Positions 36,531 to 46,427 of a stretch of DNA of 64,000 nt are shown one piece after another; the stretch's first letter is position 1; each line of letters begins with the position of its first letter. The notes under the pieces are model-generated. The model was not told the origin of the DNA and did no database searches. It was given only the letters and a program-made list of their open reading frames with translations. Origin of the DNA: Enterococcus caccae ATCC BAA-1240 (GTDB lineage: Bacteria > Bacillota > Bacilli > Lactobacillales > Enterococcaceae). The DNA lies in assembly GCF_000407145.1 (NCBI RefSeq), contig NZ_KE136474.1:186001-250000 (forward strand). The letters are read 5' to 3'. The position numbers and the translations under genes are program-made.

Positions 36531-37028
36531 ATGCATCCTACTACAGCCTTGATCGTCATCGATCTTCAAAATGGTCTAAATCATGTTGGATCTGGTTTGT
36601 TCCAACTAACAGATATACTCACCGGTGTAAATCAACGTATTGCAGAGTATCGCAACAATCATCTACCCATTATATTTATTCAACATGAAGATGCTGATTT
36701 AGTGGTTGGAAGTCACAATTGGCAACTATTTAAACAACTTGATGCCCAATCAAAGGACTTCTACATTAGAAAAACACACGCCAATTCTTTTTACCAAACA
36801 AATCTAAAAGAGCTTTTAGATAAACTCTCCATCTCCGAACTTGAATTTTGTGGTGCACAGACAGAATACTGTGTCGATACCACCATTCGTATGGCCCATG
36901 GCTTAGGGTATTCTTGTTTTATGAAACGAGGCCTTAGTACTACCTTGAACAACGATTTTTTAGGCGCACAAACGATTATTCAACATCATGAATCATTATG
37001 GGACCGACGCTTTTTGACCTTTATTTGA
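36531..37028 (+). CDS. isochorismatase-family cysteine hydrolase
   Basis: A 165-residue hydrolase of the isochorismatase/nicotinamidase superfamily. The catalytic triad is visible as Asp11 in VIDLQNG, Lys in IRKTHANSF and Cys in GAQTEYCVDTT. Substrates of stand-alone members are varied (amides, nicotinamide, streptothricin) and none can be chosen here. AAAGGAG precedes the ATG. Confidence 0.92.
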   Translation: MHPTTALIVIDLQNGLNHVGSGLFQLTDILTGVNQRIAEYRNNHLPIIFIQHEDADLVVGSHNWQLFKQLDAQSKDFYIRKTHANSFYQTNLKELLDKLSISELEFCGAQTEYCVDTTIRMAHGLGYSCFMKRGLSTTLNNDFLGAQTIIQHHESLWDRRFLTFI

Positions 37029-37213
37029 TTAAATATGTTCTGTTTTTCTATTCTCTATGATTTTACCATACTCAGCGAATAAAAAATTAAAATTATCTCA
37101 TGATATCTGTTAGTCATTCATGATAGTATGACTAGGGGCTATTATTTTATGCACTTATTGATCGTTCAACAGGGATATCTCAACATTTTTAGAAACGGAG
37201 GAAGTAAATAGAA

Positions 37214-38092
37214 ATGAAATTTACAAAACAACAAATCCAAGACACTTTATATGTGACAATTGGTTCGTTTATTTTAGCAATCTCAATCAATTCGATTTTA
37301 TTACCAAATAAAATCGTAGCAGGCGGTGCTAACGGAATCAGCGTAGTGATCAACTACCTTTTCGGTCTTAATCCTGCTTTGGTTTTATATGCAATCAATC
37401 TACCTTTATTAGTTCTTTGTTTTTTGCTACTAGGAAAAGAAGTTGGGATCAAAACGATTTACGGTAGTTTAATTTATCCATTTTTTGTTGGAATTACAAC
37501 CCACTTACCTGTATTGACTCATAATATTTTTCTAGCAACAATTTTTGGCGGGATTTTAACCGGGATTGGCTTAGGATTAGAATTTCGAGGAAATGCCTCA
37601 ACAGGTGGAACTGCAATCATTTCTCAAATTGTCAATAAGTACTTTAAAGTTTCACTCGGTGTATCGATTTTATTTGTTGATGGTTTAGTGATTTTATCAG
37701 CCTTATTTGTTTTTAATACTGATACGGTCTTGTTCTCTCTGATTTGCTTATACCTGATTGGACGTGTAGTAGATATGGTTCAAGTTGGTTTTGTACGTTC
37801 GAAAAACGTGATGATCATTTCACCAAAATATGCGGAAATCAAAGAGAAAATTTTGGTCGATATGGATAAGGGATTAACGATGATTCCGATTGAAGGTGGT
37901 TATCAAAAAAATCCAAGTATGCTGATGATGACTGTTGTGAGTGAAAAAGATTTTTCTAGAATCAAAGAAAGTGTCTTAGCTATTGACGAAGAAGCATTTG
38001 TGGTGTCGATGAATGCCAGTGAAGTTTTTGGCCGCGGTTTTAGTTTAAAAAAAATAGCGGAAGACTATGGGATTGAAACAAATAATTTGTAA
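37214..38092 (+). CDS. YitT family membrane protein
   Basis: A 292-residue protein with five or six N-terminal membrane helices (~12-200). GGANGISVVINYLFGLNPALVLYAI and FRGNASTGGTAIISQIVNKY are typical. A C-terminal DUF2179 cytoplasmic domain holds GLTMIPIEGGYQ and ASEVFGRGF. The family is widespread in Firmicutes and its transport role is not settled. GGAGG precedes the ATG. Confidence 0.92.
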   Translation: MKFTKQQIQDTLYVTIGSFILAISINSILLPNKIVAGGANGISVVINYLFGLNPALVLYAINLPLLVLCFLLLGKEVGIKTIYGSLIYPFFVGITTHLPVLTHNIFLATIFGGILTGIGLGLEFRGNASTGGTAIISQIVNKYFKVSLGVSILFVDGLVILSALFVFNTDTVLFSLICLYLIGRVVDMVQVGFVRSKNVMIISPKYAEIKEKILVDMDKGLTMIPIEGGYQKNPSMLMMTVVSEKDFSRIKESVLAIDEEAFVVSMNASEVFGRGFSLKKIAEDYGIETNNL

Positions 38093-38199
38093 GTAATAAT
38101 TGAAATAACGCTATTCATATCTCCTTATATTTTTAACCTCAACTTATTTCATATATTATATTTCAAAAGAAGATGAAACGAAGTATCCAGTTCTGAAAA

Positions 38200-38467
38200 A
38201 AGAGCCTGGGACGGAATAATGTGCCCCCAACAAATTGTACGTGAAAAATACAATTTGTTGGGGGTATTTTTTATGAAGTAGAATTCAAACTAAAACTAGT
38301 AAAAGAATACCTAGAAGGGCCTCTTGGTAGACACGCATTGCTAAAAAATATGAACTCTCGTCAAATACTTTCCCAAATAATTGGAAAAACACCTACTAAG
38401 CAAAAAAAGAAGGCGATAGAGGAACTGATTCAACTAATTGGCGCACATCATTCTGTCCCAACCTCTT
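38200..38467 (+). mobile_element. IS3-derived MITE-like remnant with ~25 bp inverted ends
   Basis: The ends are imperfect inverted repeats: AAGAGCCTGGGACGGAAT (from 38200) against the complement of ATTCTGTCCCAACCTCTT (to 38467). Inside lies a 16-bp perfect stem CCCCCAACAAATTGTA (38224-38264) followed by TATTTTTT. A short frame (38272-38455) encodes EFKLKLVKEYLEGPLGR, the start of an IS3/IS150-type OrfA helix-turn-helix, then unrelated-looking KKKAIEELIQ. The rest of the transposase is gone, so movement would need enzyme from elsewhere. Confidence 0.75.
38272..38455 (+). pseudogene. IS3-family transposase OrfA fragment
   Basis: About 60 codons without a start codon in frame. The residues VEFKLKLVKEYLEGPLG match the N-terminal end of IS150-group OrfA proteins; the remainder (KTPTKQKKKAIEELIQLIG) is a deleted or fused part. 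It is a remnant and should not be functional. Confidence 0.65.
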
Positions 38468-38503
38468 ATGTTTTTTAAATCGTTTTCTATACTATACGTT
38501 CTC

Positions 38504-38866
38504 TCAACTATCACAATTCAAACTAATCGCTTCACCATTATCAATCAAATGATTCGCATGTGTTTCTCCCCAAGAACAAAGTAAATCAAGAATTTCCCCT
38601 AAAGATTCGCCATAATCACTCAGGCTATATTCAACTTTCGGCGGGATTTGGTTGTAGGACTTTCGATCAACAATATTATCTTGTTCTAATTCACGTAATT
38701 GCTGCGTCAACATTTTTTGTGAGATATTTGGGATTGCTCTAAGTAATTCACTTGTGCGCATGACTTGATGCCTTAAATTACAAAGAATGATCGGTTTCCA
38801 TTTGCCACCAATCACATCCATCGTAACTTCTACACCTATATTATATCTTTTTTCAATTGATTCCAT
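38504..38866 (-). CDS. HxlR family transcriptional regulator
   Basis: A 120-residue winged-helix regulator. VTMDVIGGKWKPIILCNLRHQVMRTSELLRAIPNISQKMLTQQLRELEQD is split by the family's standard MxxGGKWxxxIL motif, and EYSLSDYGESL follows. The start is ATG 38866 behind AAAGGA. HxlR/YodB proteins often sense aldehydes, quinones or disulfide stress. It is divergent from an aldo/keto reductase and an SDR gene that it probably controls, with a palindrome in between. One Cys lies in the N-terminal half and two in the C-terminal half. Confidence 0.92.
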   Translation of the reverse strand: MESIEKRYNIGVEVTMDVIGGKWKPIILCNLRHQVMRTSELLRAIPNISQKMLTQQLRELEQDNIVDRKSYNQIPPKVEYSLSDYGESLGEILDLLCSWGETHANHLIDNGEAISLNCDS

Positions 38867-38940
38867 AAACAACGCGTCCTTTCTTGATTTATTTAAACAA
38901 AAAAAGGTTGAAAAATCAATTAATTACTTTTTCGTTCGTA

Positions 38941-38962
38941 TAGCACTTTAAAGTACGTACTA
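38941..38962. promoter_or_regulatory. candidate HxlR operator
   Basis: GCACTTTAAAGTACGTAC contains the 10-bp palindrome ACTTTAAAGT with GTA/TAC flanks, like HxlR/YodB-type operators. It is in the 150 bp between the divergent regulator and aldo/keto reductase genes. Confidence 0.4.
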
Positions 38963-39022
38963 GTCATTTATACCTGCTGCTGTTACCATAGATTTACTTT
39001 AAACGTGAAAGGAAGAGAAGCG

Positions 39023-39865
39023 ATGATTGAATCATTAACAGATACAGTTTTATTAAATAACGAAGTAAGGATGCCAGGATTTGGTCTGGGTGTCTTTCAA
39101 GTAAGCAACGAAGATACTGTTTTATCTGTGCAAAAAGCAATCGAAGCAGGTTATGTCAGCATTGATACCGCACAAATTTACGGCAATGAAGCCGGTGTCG
39201 GCGAAGGGATCAGACGAGGGCTAGCTTCAACTGGTAAAAAACGTGAAGAGTTGTTTATCACAACGAAGCTGTGGAATCATCATTTAGACTACGATCAAAC
39301 TATTACTGAATTTAACGATAGCCTAGTAAAATTAGGATTGGATTACTTGGATTTGTACTTGATCCACTGGCCTGGAAATAACGAATTCTTAGAACCTTGG
39401 ACAGCGATGGAGGACTTATATCTTAGTGGAAAAATCAAAGCGCTCGGTGTCAGTAACTTTGAGATTCATCATTTAAAAACACTCCTAGAAACCACCCGAA
39501 TCAAACCTGTAATCAATCAAGTGGAACTTCATCCAAGAATGGCGCAAAACGAAATCCGCGCCTTTGGAAAAGAACATGAAATTCTAACGGAAGCATGGTC
39601 ACCTTTGATGCAAGGTAAATTACTAGAAGATGACACAATTTTAAATCTTGCCTCAAAACACAACAAATCAGCAGCTCAAATCATTTTAAGATGGCATATC
39701 CAAAATGATATTATCGTTATACCAAAATCTGTTAAAGAAGCTCGAATCAAAAGTAATGCAGCGATTTTTGATTTTGAATTATCAAAAGATGATTTGGCTA
39801 TGATCGATCAATTAGATGACGGAACTCGAGTTGGTCCCAATCCGGATACATTCTTTTTTGAATAA
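39023..39865 (+). CDS. aldo/keto reductase
   Basis: A 280-residue NADPH-dependent reductase of the AKR5-like group (2,5-diketogluconate reductase/glyoxal reductase type). The catalytic tetrad is seen in DTAQIYGNE (Asp, Tyr), TTKLWNHH (Lys) and LIHWPG (His). The coenzyme site is VIPKSVKEARIKSNA. The start is ATG 39023 after AAAGGAAGAG. It is 22 bp ahead of an SDR gene and divergent from an HxlR regulator. Reactive aldehyde detoxification is a reasonable role. Confidence 0.94.
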   Translation: MIESLTDTVLLNNEVRMPGFGLGVFQVSNEDTVLSVQKAIEAGYVSIDTAQIYGNEAGVGEGIRRGLASTGKKREELFITTKLWNHHLDYDQTITEFNDSLVKLGLDYLDLYLIHWPGNNEFLEPWTAMEDLYLSGKIKALGVSNFEIHHLKTLLETTRIKPVINQVELHPRMAQNEIRAFGKEHEILTEAWSPLMQGKLLEDDTILNLASKHNKSAAQIILRWHIQNDIIVIPKSVKEARIKSNAAIFDFELSKDDLAMIDQLDDGTRVGPNPDTFFFE

Positions 39866-39887
39866 AATTTAGTGAGGAGATAGCATC

Positions 39888-40682
39888 ATGGAAATGAATA
39901 TCAAAGGAAAAACAGCTTTAGTCACGGGATCTACCAAAGGAATCGGTAAAGCCATTGCGATTGAATTAGCTAAAGAAGGCGTAAATGTCTTAGTCAACGG
40001 GCGCAATAAACAAGAAGTCACAGCTCTCGTTACACAACTAAAAGAACATTTTCCAGAAACCACACCGCAATCGGCTGTTGGTGATATTGTCTCACCAGAA
40101 AATCGCCAATCATTATTCGATACATTTCCTCACGTGGATATTCTTGTTAATAACATGGGTATTTTTCAACCAATGGCGTATGAAACTATTGAGGATGAAA
40201 CTTGGGAAAAATTCTTTCGGACAAATGTACTTGCCGCCAATTCTCTCGTCAAATTTTATCTGCCTAAAATGTTAAAAGTAAACTTCGGCAGAATCATTTT
40301 TATTGCCAGCGAAGAGGCGGTCATGCCCTCAGGTGAAATGCCACAATATAGTATGACAAAAACCATGCAGCTTTCTTTAGCGAAAAGCTTGTCTAAGTTA
40401 ACCAAAGGAACACAAGTAACCGTTAATACAATCATGCCAGGCTCGACCATGACCGAAGGCGTACGTGATATGCTCGAAAAAATGTACCCCGATCCAGCTA
40501 TGTCTTTAGCCGATAAAGAGAAATTATTTATGGCAAACAACCGTCCGTTATCTCAAATCCAACGTTTGATCGATCCGAGTGAAATCGGACGATTAGCTGC
40601 ATTTATCAGCAGTCCTTATGCCACAGCCTTCAGTGGCGCAGCGATTCGGATGGATGGCGGTATGGTTCCAACAATAGTTTAA
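39888..40682 (+). CDS. SDR family oxidoreductase
   Basis: A 264-residue short-chain dehydrogenase/reductase. The NAD(P)-binding motif is TGSTKGIGKAIA, the structural motif NNMGIF, and the catalytic Ser-Tyr-Lys is in ASEEAVMPSGEMPQYSMTK. The C-terminal FISSPYATAFSGAAIRMDGG is typical of classical SDRs. It follows the aldo/keto reductase gene and shares its transcript. The NNMG in place of NNAG is a common variant. Substrate unknown. Confidence 0.94.
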   Translation: MEMNIKGKTALVTGSTKGIGKAIAIELAKEGVNVLVNGRNKQEVTALVTQLKEHFPETTPQSAVGDIVSPENRQSLFDTFPHVDILVNNMGIFQPMAYETIEDETWEKFFRTNVLAANSLVKFYLPKMLKVNFGRIIFIASEEAVMPSGEMPQYSMTKTMQLSLAKSLSKLTKGTQVTVNTIMPGSTMTEGVRDMLEKMYPDPAMSLADKEKLFMANNRPLSQIQRLIDPSEIGRLAAFISSPYATAFSGAAIRMDGGMVPTIV

Positions 40683-40687
40683 CCAAT

Positions 40688-40736
40688 AAAAAACCTTTTG
40701 AATGTCTACTCAATGTAGTCACTCAAAAGGTTTTTG
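40688..40736. terminator. bidirectional terminator between SDR gene and ftsY
   Basis: AAAAACCTTTTGA and TCAAAAGGTTTTT form a 13-bp stem. Confidence 0.85.
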
Positions 40737-40744
40737 CTATTTCT

Positions 40745-41974
40745 TTAATCTTCGACTTTCAGTAAGCCTTTAAATAATCCAATTGCAAAATCGTTCGCAT
40801 CAAACGGCTCTAAATCATCGATTCCTTCACCTAATCCAACTAATTTCACTGGCAAATGCAGCTCATTACGAATGGCTAAAACGATTCCGCCTTTTGCTGT
40901 ACCATCCAGTTTAGTTAAGACTAAACCAGTGACATCTGTCGTTTCTTTGAATTGTTTTGCTTGTGACATTGCATTCTGCCCTGTCGTTGCATCTACTACA
41001 AGCAACACTTCATGAGGCGCATCCGGCAATTCACGCTGAATCACACGCTTGATTTTTTCTAATTCGTTCATCAAATTGACTTTGTTTTGCAAGCGACCTG
41101 CTGTATCGACAAGTAAGATATCCGCATTCTCCGTTTTAGCACGTTCTACTGCATCAAAAACGACTGCAGCAGGATCTCCTCCAGCATTGCCGCGAACAAC
41201 TTCAACCCCCGCACGTTCGCCCCAGACCACTAATTGATCGATGGCTCCTGCTCTAAAGGTATCCGCTGCTGCCATTAAGACTTTTTTTCCGTCTTGTTTG
41301 AATTCATGGGCTAGTTTACCGATACTGGTTGTTTTACCAACACCGTTAACTCCCACGAACAACATCACGGTTAAGCCATTTTCCTGAATGTTCAAAGCGT
41401 TATTTTCTTCGATACCTTCTGCTTCATACAAATCAACCATTTTTTCAATGATCGTATTTTGAACGGCAGCTGGTTTTTTCACATTACGTAATTTGACTTC
41501 TTGGCGTAGAGATTCAGTAATTTTAATCGCTGTATCAAACCCAACGTCCGCACCAATCAAGGTTTCTTCTAATTCTTCAAAGAAGTCTTCATCCACTGAA
41601 CGGAAATTCGCAAATAATTCATTCAAACGTTCGCCGAAAGTCTTACGAGTTTTTTCTAGCCCTTTTTCATACTTTTCTTGTACGATGATTTCCTCTTGTT
41701 GTTCCTCAATAATTTCAGGATCAACCAGTTCTTCTGCTTGGGTAACAGGATTTACTGTAATCAGAGGGGCGATTTCTGGTTCTTGTTCTTTTTCAGGCTT
41801 TTCTGTTGCTTCAAAAATCTCCTCTTGGACTTGCTCTAGTGATTCCGTATCAGCTTGTTTTTCTTCTGGCATTACTTCAACGGACTCGATGACTTCTTCA
41901 TCTGTCTTGATTTCAGCTGGTGGTGTTTCTTTTTCGTTCATAAAAGCTTTTTTTATTTTATCGAAAAATCCCAT
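40745..41974 (-). CDS. ftsY: signal recognition particle receptor FtsY
   Basis: FtsY is the SRP receptor GTPase that brings ribosomes to the translocon. The 409-residue protein has a Glu-rich acidic A domain (~1-105), then the N and G domains with [39 protein letters not shown] and [16 protein letters not shown]. It ends the rnc-smc-HAD-ftsY cluster, a conserved order in lactic acid bacteria. Confidence 0.97.
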   Translation of the reverse strand: MGFFDKIKKAFMNEKETPPAEIKTDEEVIESVEVMPEEKQADTESLEQVQEEIFEATEKPEKEQEPEIAPLITVNPVTQAEELVDPEIIEEQQEEIIVQEKYEKGLEKTRKTFGERLNELFANFRSVDEDFFEELEETLIGADVGFDTAIKITESLRQEVKLRNVKKPAAVQNTIIEKMVDLYEAEGIEENNALNIQENGLTVMLFVGVNGVGKTTSIGKLAHEFKQDGKKVLMAAADTFRAGAIDQLVVWGERAGVEVVRGNAGGDPAAVVFDAVERAKTENADILLVDTAGRLQNKVNLMNELEKIKRVIQRELPDAPHEVLLVVDATTGQNAMSQAKQFKETTDVTGLVLTKLDGTAKGGIVLAIRNELHLPVKLVGLGEGIDDLEPFDANDFAIGLFKGLLKVED

Positions 41975-42802
41975 TTAATTCCCTCCTTCCAATGGTTCTA
42001 AAACAAATTTTTCAACGGCTTGTGCGACTCCGTCATTGTCGTTTGTGTCTGTGATTACGTCTGCCAAGTCTTTCACTCTAGGAACGGCATTTTCCATTGC
42101 TACACCAAGACCTGCGTATTCGATCATCGGCAAATCATTTTCTTCATCGCCAATCGTCATGATCTCTTCTTGTTTAATGCCTAAATCTCTAGCTAATAAT
42201 GAAATACCATATGCTTTTGTGATTCCTTTAGGCATAAACTCTAGTAGGTTACTTCTAGTTTTGATGATTTCATAGCGATCGTAAAACGGATCAGGTATTT
42301 TTTGGATCTGTTCATCTAGATACGTTTGATCTACTGCAATCACGGCTTTATTGTAGATTCTATCAGCAGTCAATTGAGCTAACTCGTGAGACTCATATGT
42401 CAGTAATTTATTTAGCTGACTATACAATGATTCATAATCCTTTGTCGTTGGTAGCTGCAACACCAGCCCATCAGATAAAATATCCAAAGGTACATTCAAT
42501 GAGGAAGCTAATTCAAACAAATCATGGACATTTTCTAAAGGCATCGTTGCTTTTTCAATAATTTCACCTGTATCATTTTTTTGAACCAAACCACCATTGA
42601 AGGTAATACTGTAATCACCATTGTCACGTAAATTCAAGGCATCTAAATAAATACCGATGGCTGCCAATGGTCGACCTGTACAAATAACGATTTTAACACC
42701 TGCAGCTTTTGCTTGTGCCAAAGCTTCTTTGTTTCTTGCAGAGATTTCCTTTTTACTATCTAAAAGCGTGCCATCTAAATCAATAGCGACTAATTTAATC
42801 AT
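41975..42802 (-). CDS. Cof-type HAD-IIB family phosphatase
   Basis: A 275-residue HAD phosphatase related to E. coli YidA. Motif I is AIDLDGTLLDS (Asp8/Asp10), motif II VICTGRP, and motifs III-IV are in KEEIMTIGDEENDLPMIEYAGLGVAMENA-like sequence (GDEENDLPMIEYAGLGVAMEN). It sits between smc and ftsY, abutting ftsY with no gap. Physiological substrate unknown. Confidence 0.93.
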   Translation of the reverse strand: MIKLVAIDLDGTLLDSKKEISARNKEALAQAKAAGVKIVICTGRPLAAIGIYLDALNLRDNGDYSITFNGGLVQKNDTGEIIEKATMPLENVHDLFELASSLNVPLDILSDGLVLQLPTTKDYESLYSQLNKLLTYESHELAQLTADRIYNKAVIAVDQTYLDEQIQKIPDPFYDRYEIIKTRSNLLEFMPKGITKAYGISLLARDLGIKQEEIMTIGDEENDLPMIEYAGLGVAMENAVPRVKDLADVITDTNDNDGVAQAVEKFVLEPLEGGN

Positions 42803-42825
42803 TTTATTACTCCTATCATATACCC

Positions 42826-45800
42826 CTAAGTTTCAGCGACGATCGCGCCGCCTTCTTTGACTTCTTCTAAGCGAACCGAAACAATCTTCGACACACCAGA
42901 TTCCTGCATTGTCACACCATACAGCACATCTGCCGCTTCCATCGTTCCTTTACGGTGAGTCACCACAATAAATTGCGTATCATCTTCAAATTCGCTTAAA
43001 TAATGACCAAAACGAGAAACGTTCGCATCATCCAACGCCGCTTCAACTTCATCTAAGACACAGAAAGGTACTGGTCTAACGCGAATAATGGAGAATAGCA
43101 ACGCAATCGCTGTTAAGGCGCGCTCACCACCAGAAAGTAAGCTTAGATTTTGTAATTTTTTACCTGGAGGTTGTGCTTCGATTTCGACCCCAGTATTCAA
43201 TAAGTCTTCTGGGTTAGTTAAAATCAATTCTGCTCGACCACCGCCAAACATATTTGGAAATACCACTTTAAACTGGGCACGGATCGCTTCAAAAACTTCA
43301 CTAAAGCGAGCTTTGACTTCTTCATCCATTTCACCCATTGTTTCGAACAACTGCTCTTTGGCATCTAACAAGTCATCACGTTGAGAAACTAGAAATTCAT
43401 GGCGTTCATTGACTTGCTCGTATTGTTCAATCGCATTAAGATTGACTGGTCCTAAGCGTTCGATAGCCTGTTTCAAGCGTTTGACTTCGATTTTCGCTTG
43501 CTCTTTATCGATCGTCAGTTCATAGTCTTCGTTGGCACGTTCAAAGGTCAAACTGTATTCTTCTTGTAAATATTGCAAAGAATTGTCTAATTTGATTTCT
43601 GAGCGATTTTTCTCAACTTCGATTTTTGTTTGTTCCGTTAGTAAATGTTGTTGCTGCTTATTTTCTTCTGCTAAACCTGTGTCAATTTGATCGACTTGCT
43701 CTTGTAATTGTTGACGAGCTGTTTTAGCTTCTAGAATGCTTATTTGTAGTTGCTCTTTTTTCTCAGCTAATTGTTCCAGCTGAACCGCCAAGCTTTCTTC
43801 TGTGACTTGATGATCGCTTGAATTGTCATTCAATTGTTGTAATTGCTGACGCAACGCTGTTTCTCTTGCTAAGAATTCATCTAACTGGGTTTGTTTTTCT
43901 GCTACTTGTTCAGTTAAATGAGCCAATTGTTCACTGGCAACAGCTTTATCTGCTTGTACTTGATTGAATCGCTCAAATGCTTCTGCTCGCAACGTTTCCA
44001 TTTGGCTTGCTTCTTGATCCACTTGTTTCATTTCTTGATCTAAACGGTCTTTGGTAGCATTTAGTTCTTGTTGCTGCTGCGTTAGTTCTTCTTTTCTTGT
44101 TTGGTATTCCGTTAAAAATTGATGCAATTCACGGGCTTCAAATTCAAACAGACGTTGTTCTTTCGTTAAACGAGTAATTGTTTCTTCTTGATTCGTTAGT
44201 TTGTTTTGTAATTCCTGCTGTTTCAGGCGGCTTGTTTCTCCAGTTGAACGCAATTGTTCTAGTTTTTCGTTTAGTTCTTTGACTTCTTCGGTCAACTGTT
44301 GGACTTCTTTTTCGTTGACTGTTAATTGTTTTTCAACACGTTCCATTTGTTCAGTCAGCGTTTGAAGTTCTTGTGTTTGAGAGAATAAGCTACCTTGATT
44401 GCCTCGTTTATTGGCACCACCTGTCATCGATCCTCCTGAGTTCATGACATCACCCTCTAAAGAAACGACGCGGTATTGGTAGTTTACAGCCTTCGCTAAC
44501 TGATTGGCACTTTCTAATGTCGCTGCTAATAAGGTCACACCTAAAAGATTTTGGATTACATTGCTGACATCCTCTGAAAAGTGGACTAACTCGCTGGCAA
44601 TTCCTAGAAATCCTTGAACATTGCTAACTCGATCACGAACTGCACTAGAAACGGTTCTTGGTTTAATTGTCGTTAGTGGTAAGAATGTTGCTCGACCGCT
44701 ATGTTGTTGTTTCAAGAATGTGATCCCTGCACGCCCATCTTTTTCAGTTTCTACAACGACATGCTGTGCTGCTCCACCTAAAGCTGTCTCGATCGCTAAA
44801 GTATAGTCTTTCGGCACTTCAATCAACTCAGCAACAGCTCCAACGATACCAGTTAACTGATCTTTGTGTTTTAACACTGCTCGAACGCCTTGATAAAATC
44901 CTGAGTAATTCTCTTGGATTTCTTGTAAGCTTTTTTGACGAGCTTTCGCTTGTTGTACTTGATTCATCGCTTGATACATTTGCTTTTGCTTTACAGCTAA
45001 TTGTCCTTGCTTTTGCTCTAGCTGATGTTTCAATTGGGTGTATTCTTCTCTTTGATCTGATAACGATTGTTCGGAGGAAACTACACTTGCTTCTAGTTGT
45101 TCTTTCTCCGCTAAAGCATCGCTCATTTGTTTTTCTAACGCTTCGTGCTTTTGAATGGATTGTTGGTTTTTAGCCGTTTCTTGTTGATATTGACGTTCTA
45201 AATACTTTAGATCATTGGTAGTATTGGCTTGTTCTTGCATGACTTCAACATATTGACTGCGTAGCTCTTCCAATAATTCTTTTGAAGATTTGCTGTATTT
45301 TTCAACCTCTAACTCAGACACTTTGATTGCTTCAACTAGTGATTCGCGTTGAGCTTTTTTCTCCGTAACTTTTGCTTGTAAGTCTTGAACTTCTTCTCGA
45401 TAGCGAGTGATTTTTTCAGCATTCTCTTCTAAAGATTGTTGGTACTCACTGGTCGTTTGCATCGTATGTTTTGAGCGTTCAACTAAGACATTTTTTTGTC
45501 CTTCTGTTTGTTTCAACGCTTCTGTGATTTGTAATAGTTGCTGTTGTTCTGTTTCGATTTGCTCATCCAATTTATTGCGTTTACCCCGCAGTTGGAATAA
45601 TTCATCCTCTGAATCACGAATTTTTTTGCTAGCAATCTGCAACTTTTCTTCAATTACAGTAAGTTCAGCTGCCTTGATTTCCCAAACTTCTTTGGCTGAT
45701 TCGATTTCAGTTACTGTTAAACTAACATCAATTTCTGTCAAAGTCTCTTTAAGTTTCAAAAACTCCTTGGCCGCTTCGCTTTGTGCAGCTAGAGGAGTCA

Positions 45801-46401
45801 ATTGATCTTCTAATTCATAGATGATATCTTGCACGCGGCTTAAATTATCTTCTGTTTCAAACAGTTTTTGTTCTGCTTTTTTCTTACGCTGTTTATACTT
45901 CAAAACGCCTGCGGCTTCTTCAAAAATTCCCCGACGATCTTCAGGCTTACTATTAAAAATCGCTTCCACTTTCCCTTGAGAAATGATTGAAAATGATTCT
46001 TTTCCTAAACCAGAATCCATAAATAGATCGTGGATATCTTTTAAACGGCAAGCTTGTTTATTGATGTAAAAATCACTTTCACCTGTCCGACGATAGCGAC
46101 GTGTCACACTAATTTCAGTAAAATCTAACGGTAAAAAATGATCACTATTATCCAAGACAACCGTTACTTCGGCAATATTCAACGCTTTACGACCTTCAGA
46201 ACCAGCGAAAATAATATCCGGCATTTTACCACCACGAAGACTTTTAGCAGATTGCTCGCCTAAAACCCAGCGAATCGCTTCAGTGATATTACTTTTTCCG
46301 CTGCCATTTGGTCCAACGACAGCCGTCACACCATTTTCAAACTCTATAACGGTTCGATCCGCAAAGGATTTAAATCCTGCGATCTCAATTCGTTTTAAAT
46401 A
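42826..46401 (-). CDS. smc: chromosome partition protein SMC
   Basis: SMC is the condensin ATPase that organises the chromosome with ScpA/ScpB. The likely start is GTG 46401 (VYLKRIEIAGFKSF) after AAGGAGC, giving 1191 residues; a TTG upstream at 46425 overlaps the ribosome site and is unlikely. Walker A is GPNGSGKSN. Two long coiled coils flank the hinge (~515-640, with GAVAELIEV through GGSMTGGA). The C-terminal signature is LLSGGERALTAIALL and Walker B is FCVLDEVEAALDD. It follows rnc by 26 bp. Confidence 0.98.
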   Translation of the reverse strand, partial: YLKRIEIAGFKSFADRTVIEFENGVTAVVGPNGSGKSNITEAIRWVLGEQSAKSLRGGKMPDIIFAGSEGRKALNIAEVTVVLDNSDHFLPLDFTEISVTRRYRRTGESDFYINKQACRLKDIHDLFMDSGLGKESFSIISQGKVEAIFNSKPEDRRGIFEEAAGVLKYKQRKKKAEQKLFETEDNLSRVQDIIYELEDQLTPLAAQSEAAKEFLKLKETLTEIDVSLTVTEIESAKEVWEIKAAELTVIEEKLQIASKKIRDSEDELFQLRGKRNKLDEQIETEQQQLLQITEALKQTEGQKNVLVERSKHTMQTTSEYQQSLEENAEKITRYREEVQDLQAKVTEKKAQRESLVEAIKVSELEVEKYSKSSKELLEELRSQYVEVMQEQANTTNDLKYLERQYQQETAKNQQSIQKHEALEKQMSDALAEKEQLEASVVSSEQSLSDQREEYTQLKHQLEQKQGQLAVKQKQMYQAMNQVQQAKARQKSLQEIQENYSGFYQGVRAVLKHKDQLTGIVGAVAELIEVPKDYTLAIETALGGAAQHVVVETEKDGRAGITFLKQQHSGRATFLPLTTIKPRTVSSAVRDRVSNVQGFLGIASELVHFSEDVSNVIQNLLGVTLLAATLESANQLAKAVNYQYRVVSLEGDVMNSGGSMTGGANKRGNQGSLFSQTQELQTLTEQMERVEKQLTVNEKEVQQLTEEVKELNEKLEQLRSTGETSRLKQQELQNKLTNQEETITRLTKEQRLFEFEARELHQFLTEYQTRKEELTQQQQELNATKDRLDQEMKQVDQEASQMETLRAEAFERFNQVQADKAVASEQLAHLTEQVAEKQTQLDEFLARETALRQQLQQLNDNSSDHQVTEESLAVQLEQLAEKKEQLQISILEAKTARQQLQEQVDQIDTGLAEENKQQQHLLTEQTKIEVEKNRSEIKLDNSLQYLQEEYSLTFERANEDYELTIDKEQAKIEVKRLKQAIERLGPVNLNAIEQYEQVNERHEFLVSQRDDLLDAKEQLFETMGEMDEEVKARFSEVFEAIRAQFKVVFPNMFGGGRAELILTNPEDLLNTGVEIEAQPPGKKLQNLSLLSGGERALTAIALLFSIIRVRPVPFCVLDEVEAALDDANVSRFGHYLSEFEDDTQFIVVTHRKGTMEAADVLYGVTMQESGVSKIVSVRLEEVKEGGAIVAET

Positions 46402-46427
46402 CACGAATAAAACGGCTCCTTCCAAGC

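Noticed and set aside
41493-41978. 161-codon frame on the plus strand opposite ftsY
   Set aside because: It is complementary to the Glu-rich acidic domain of FtsY, giving a Ser-rich product. This is a common shadow of acidic coding sequence, without a ribosome site.
44766-45805. Frames of 130-135 codons opposite smc
   Set aside because: They are complementary to the Gln/Glu-rich coiled coil of SMC; the products are Leu/Ser-rich and lack initiation signals.
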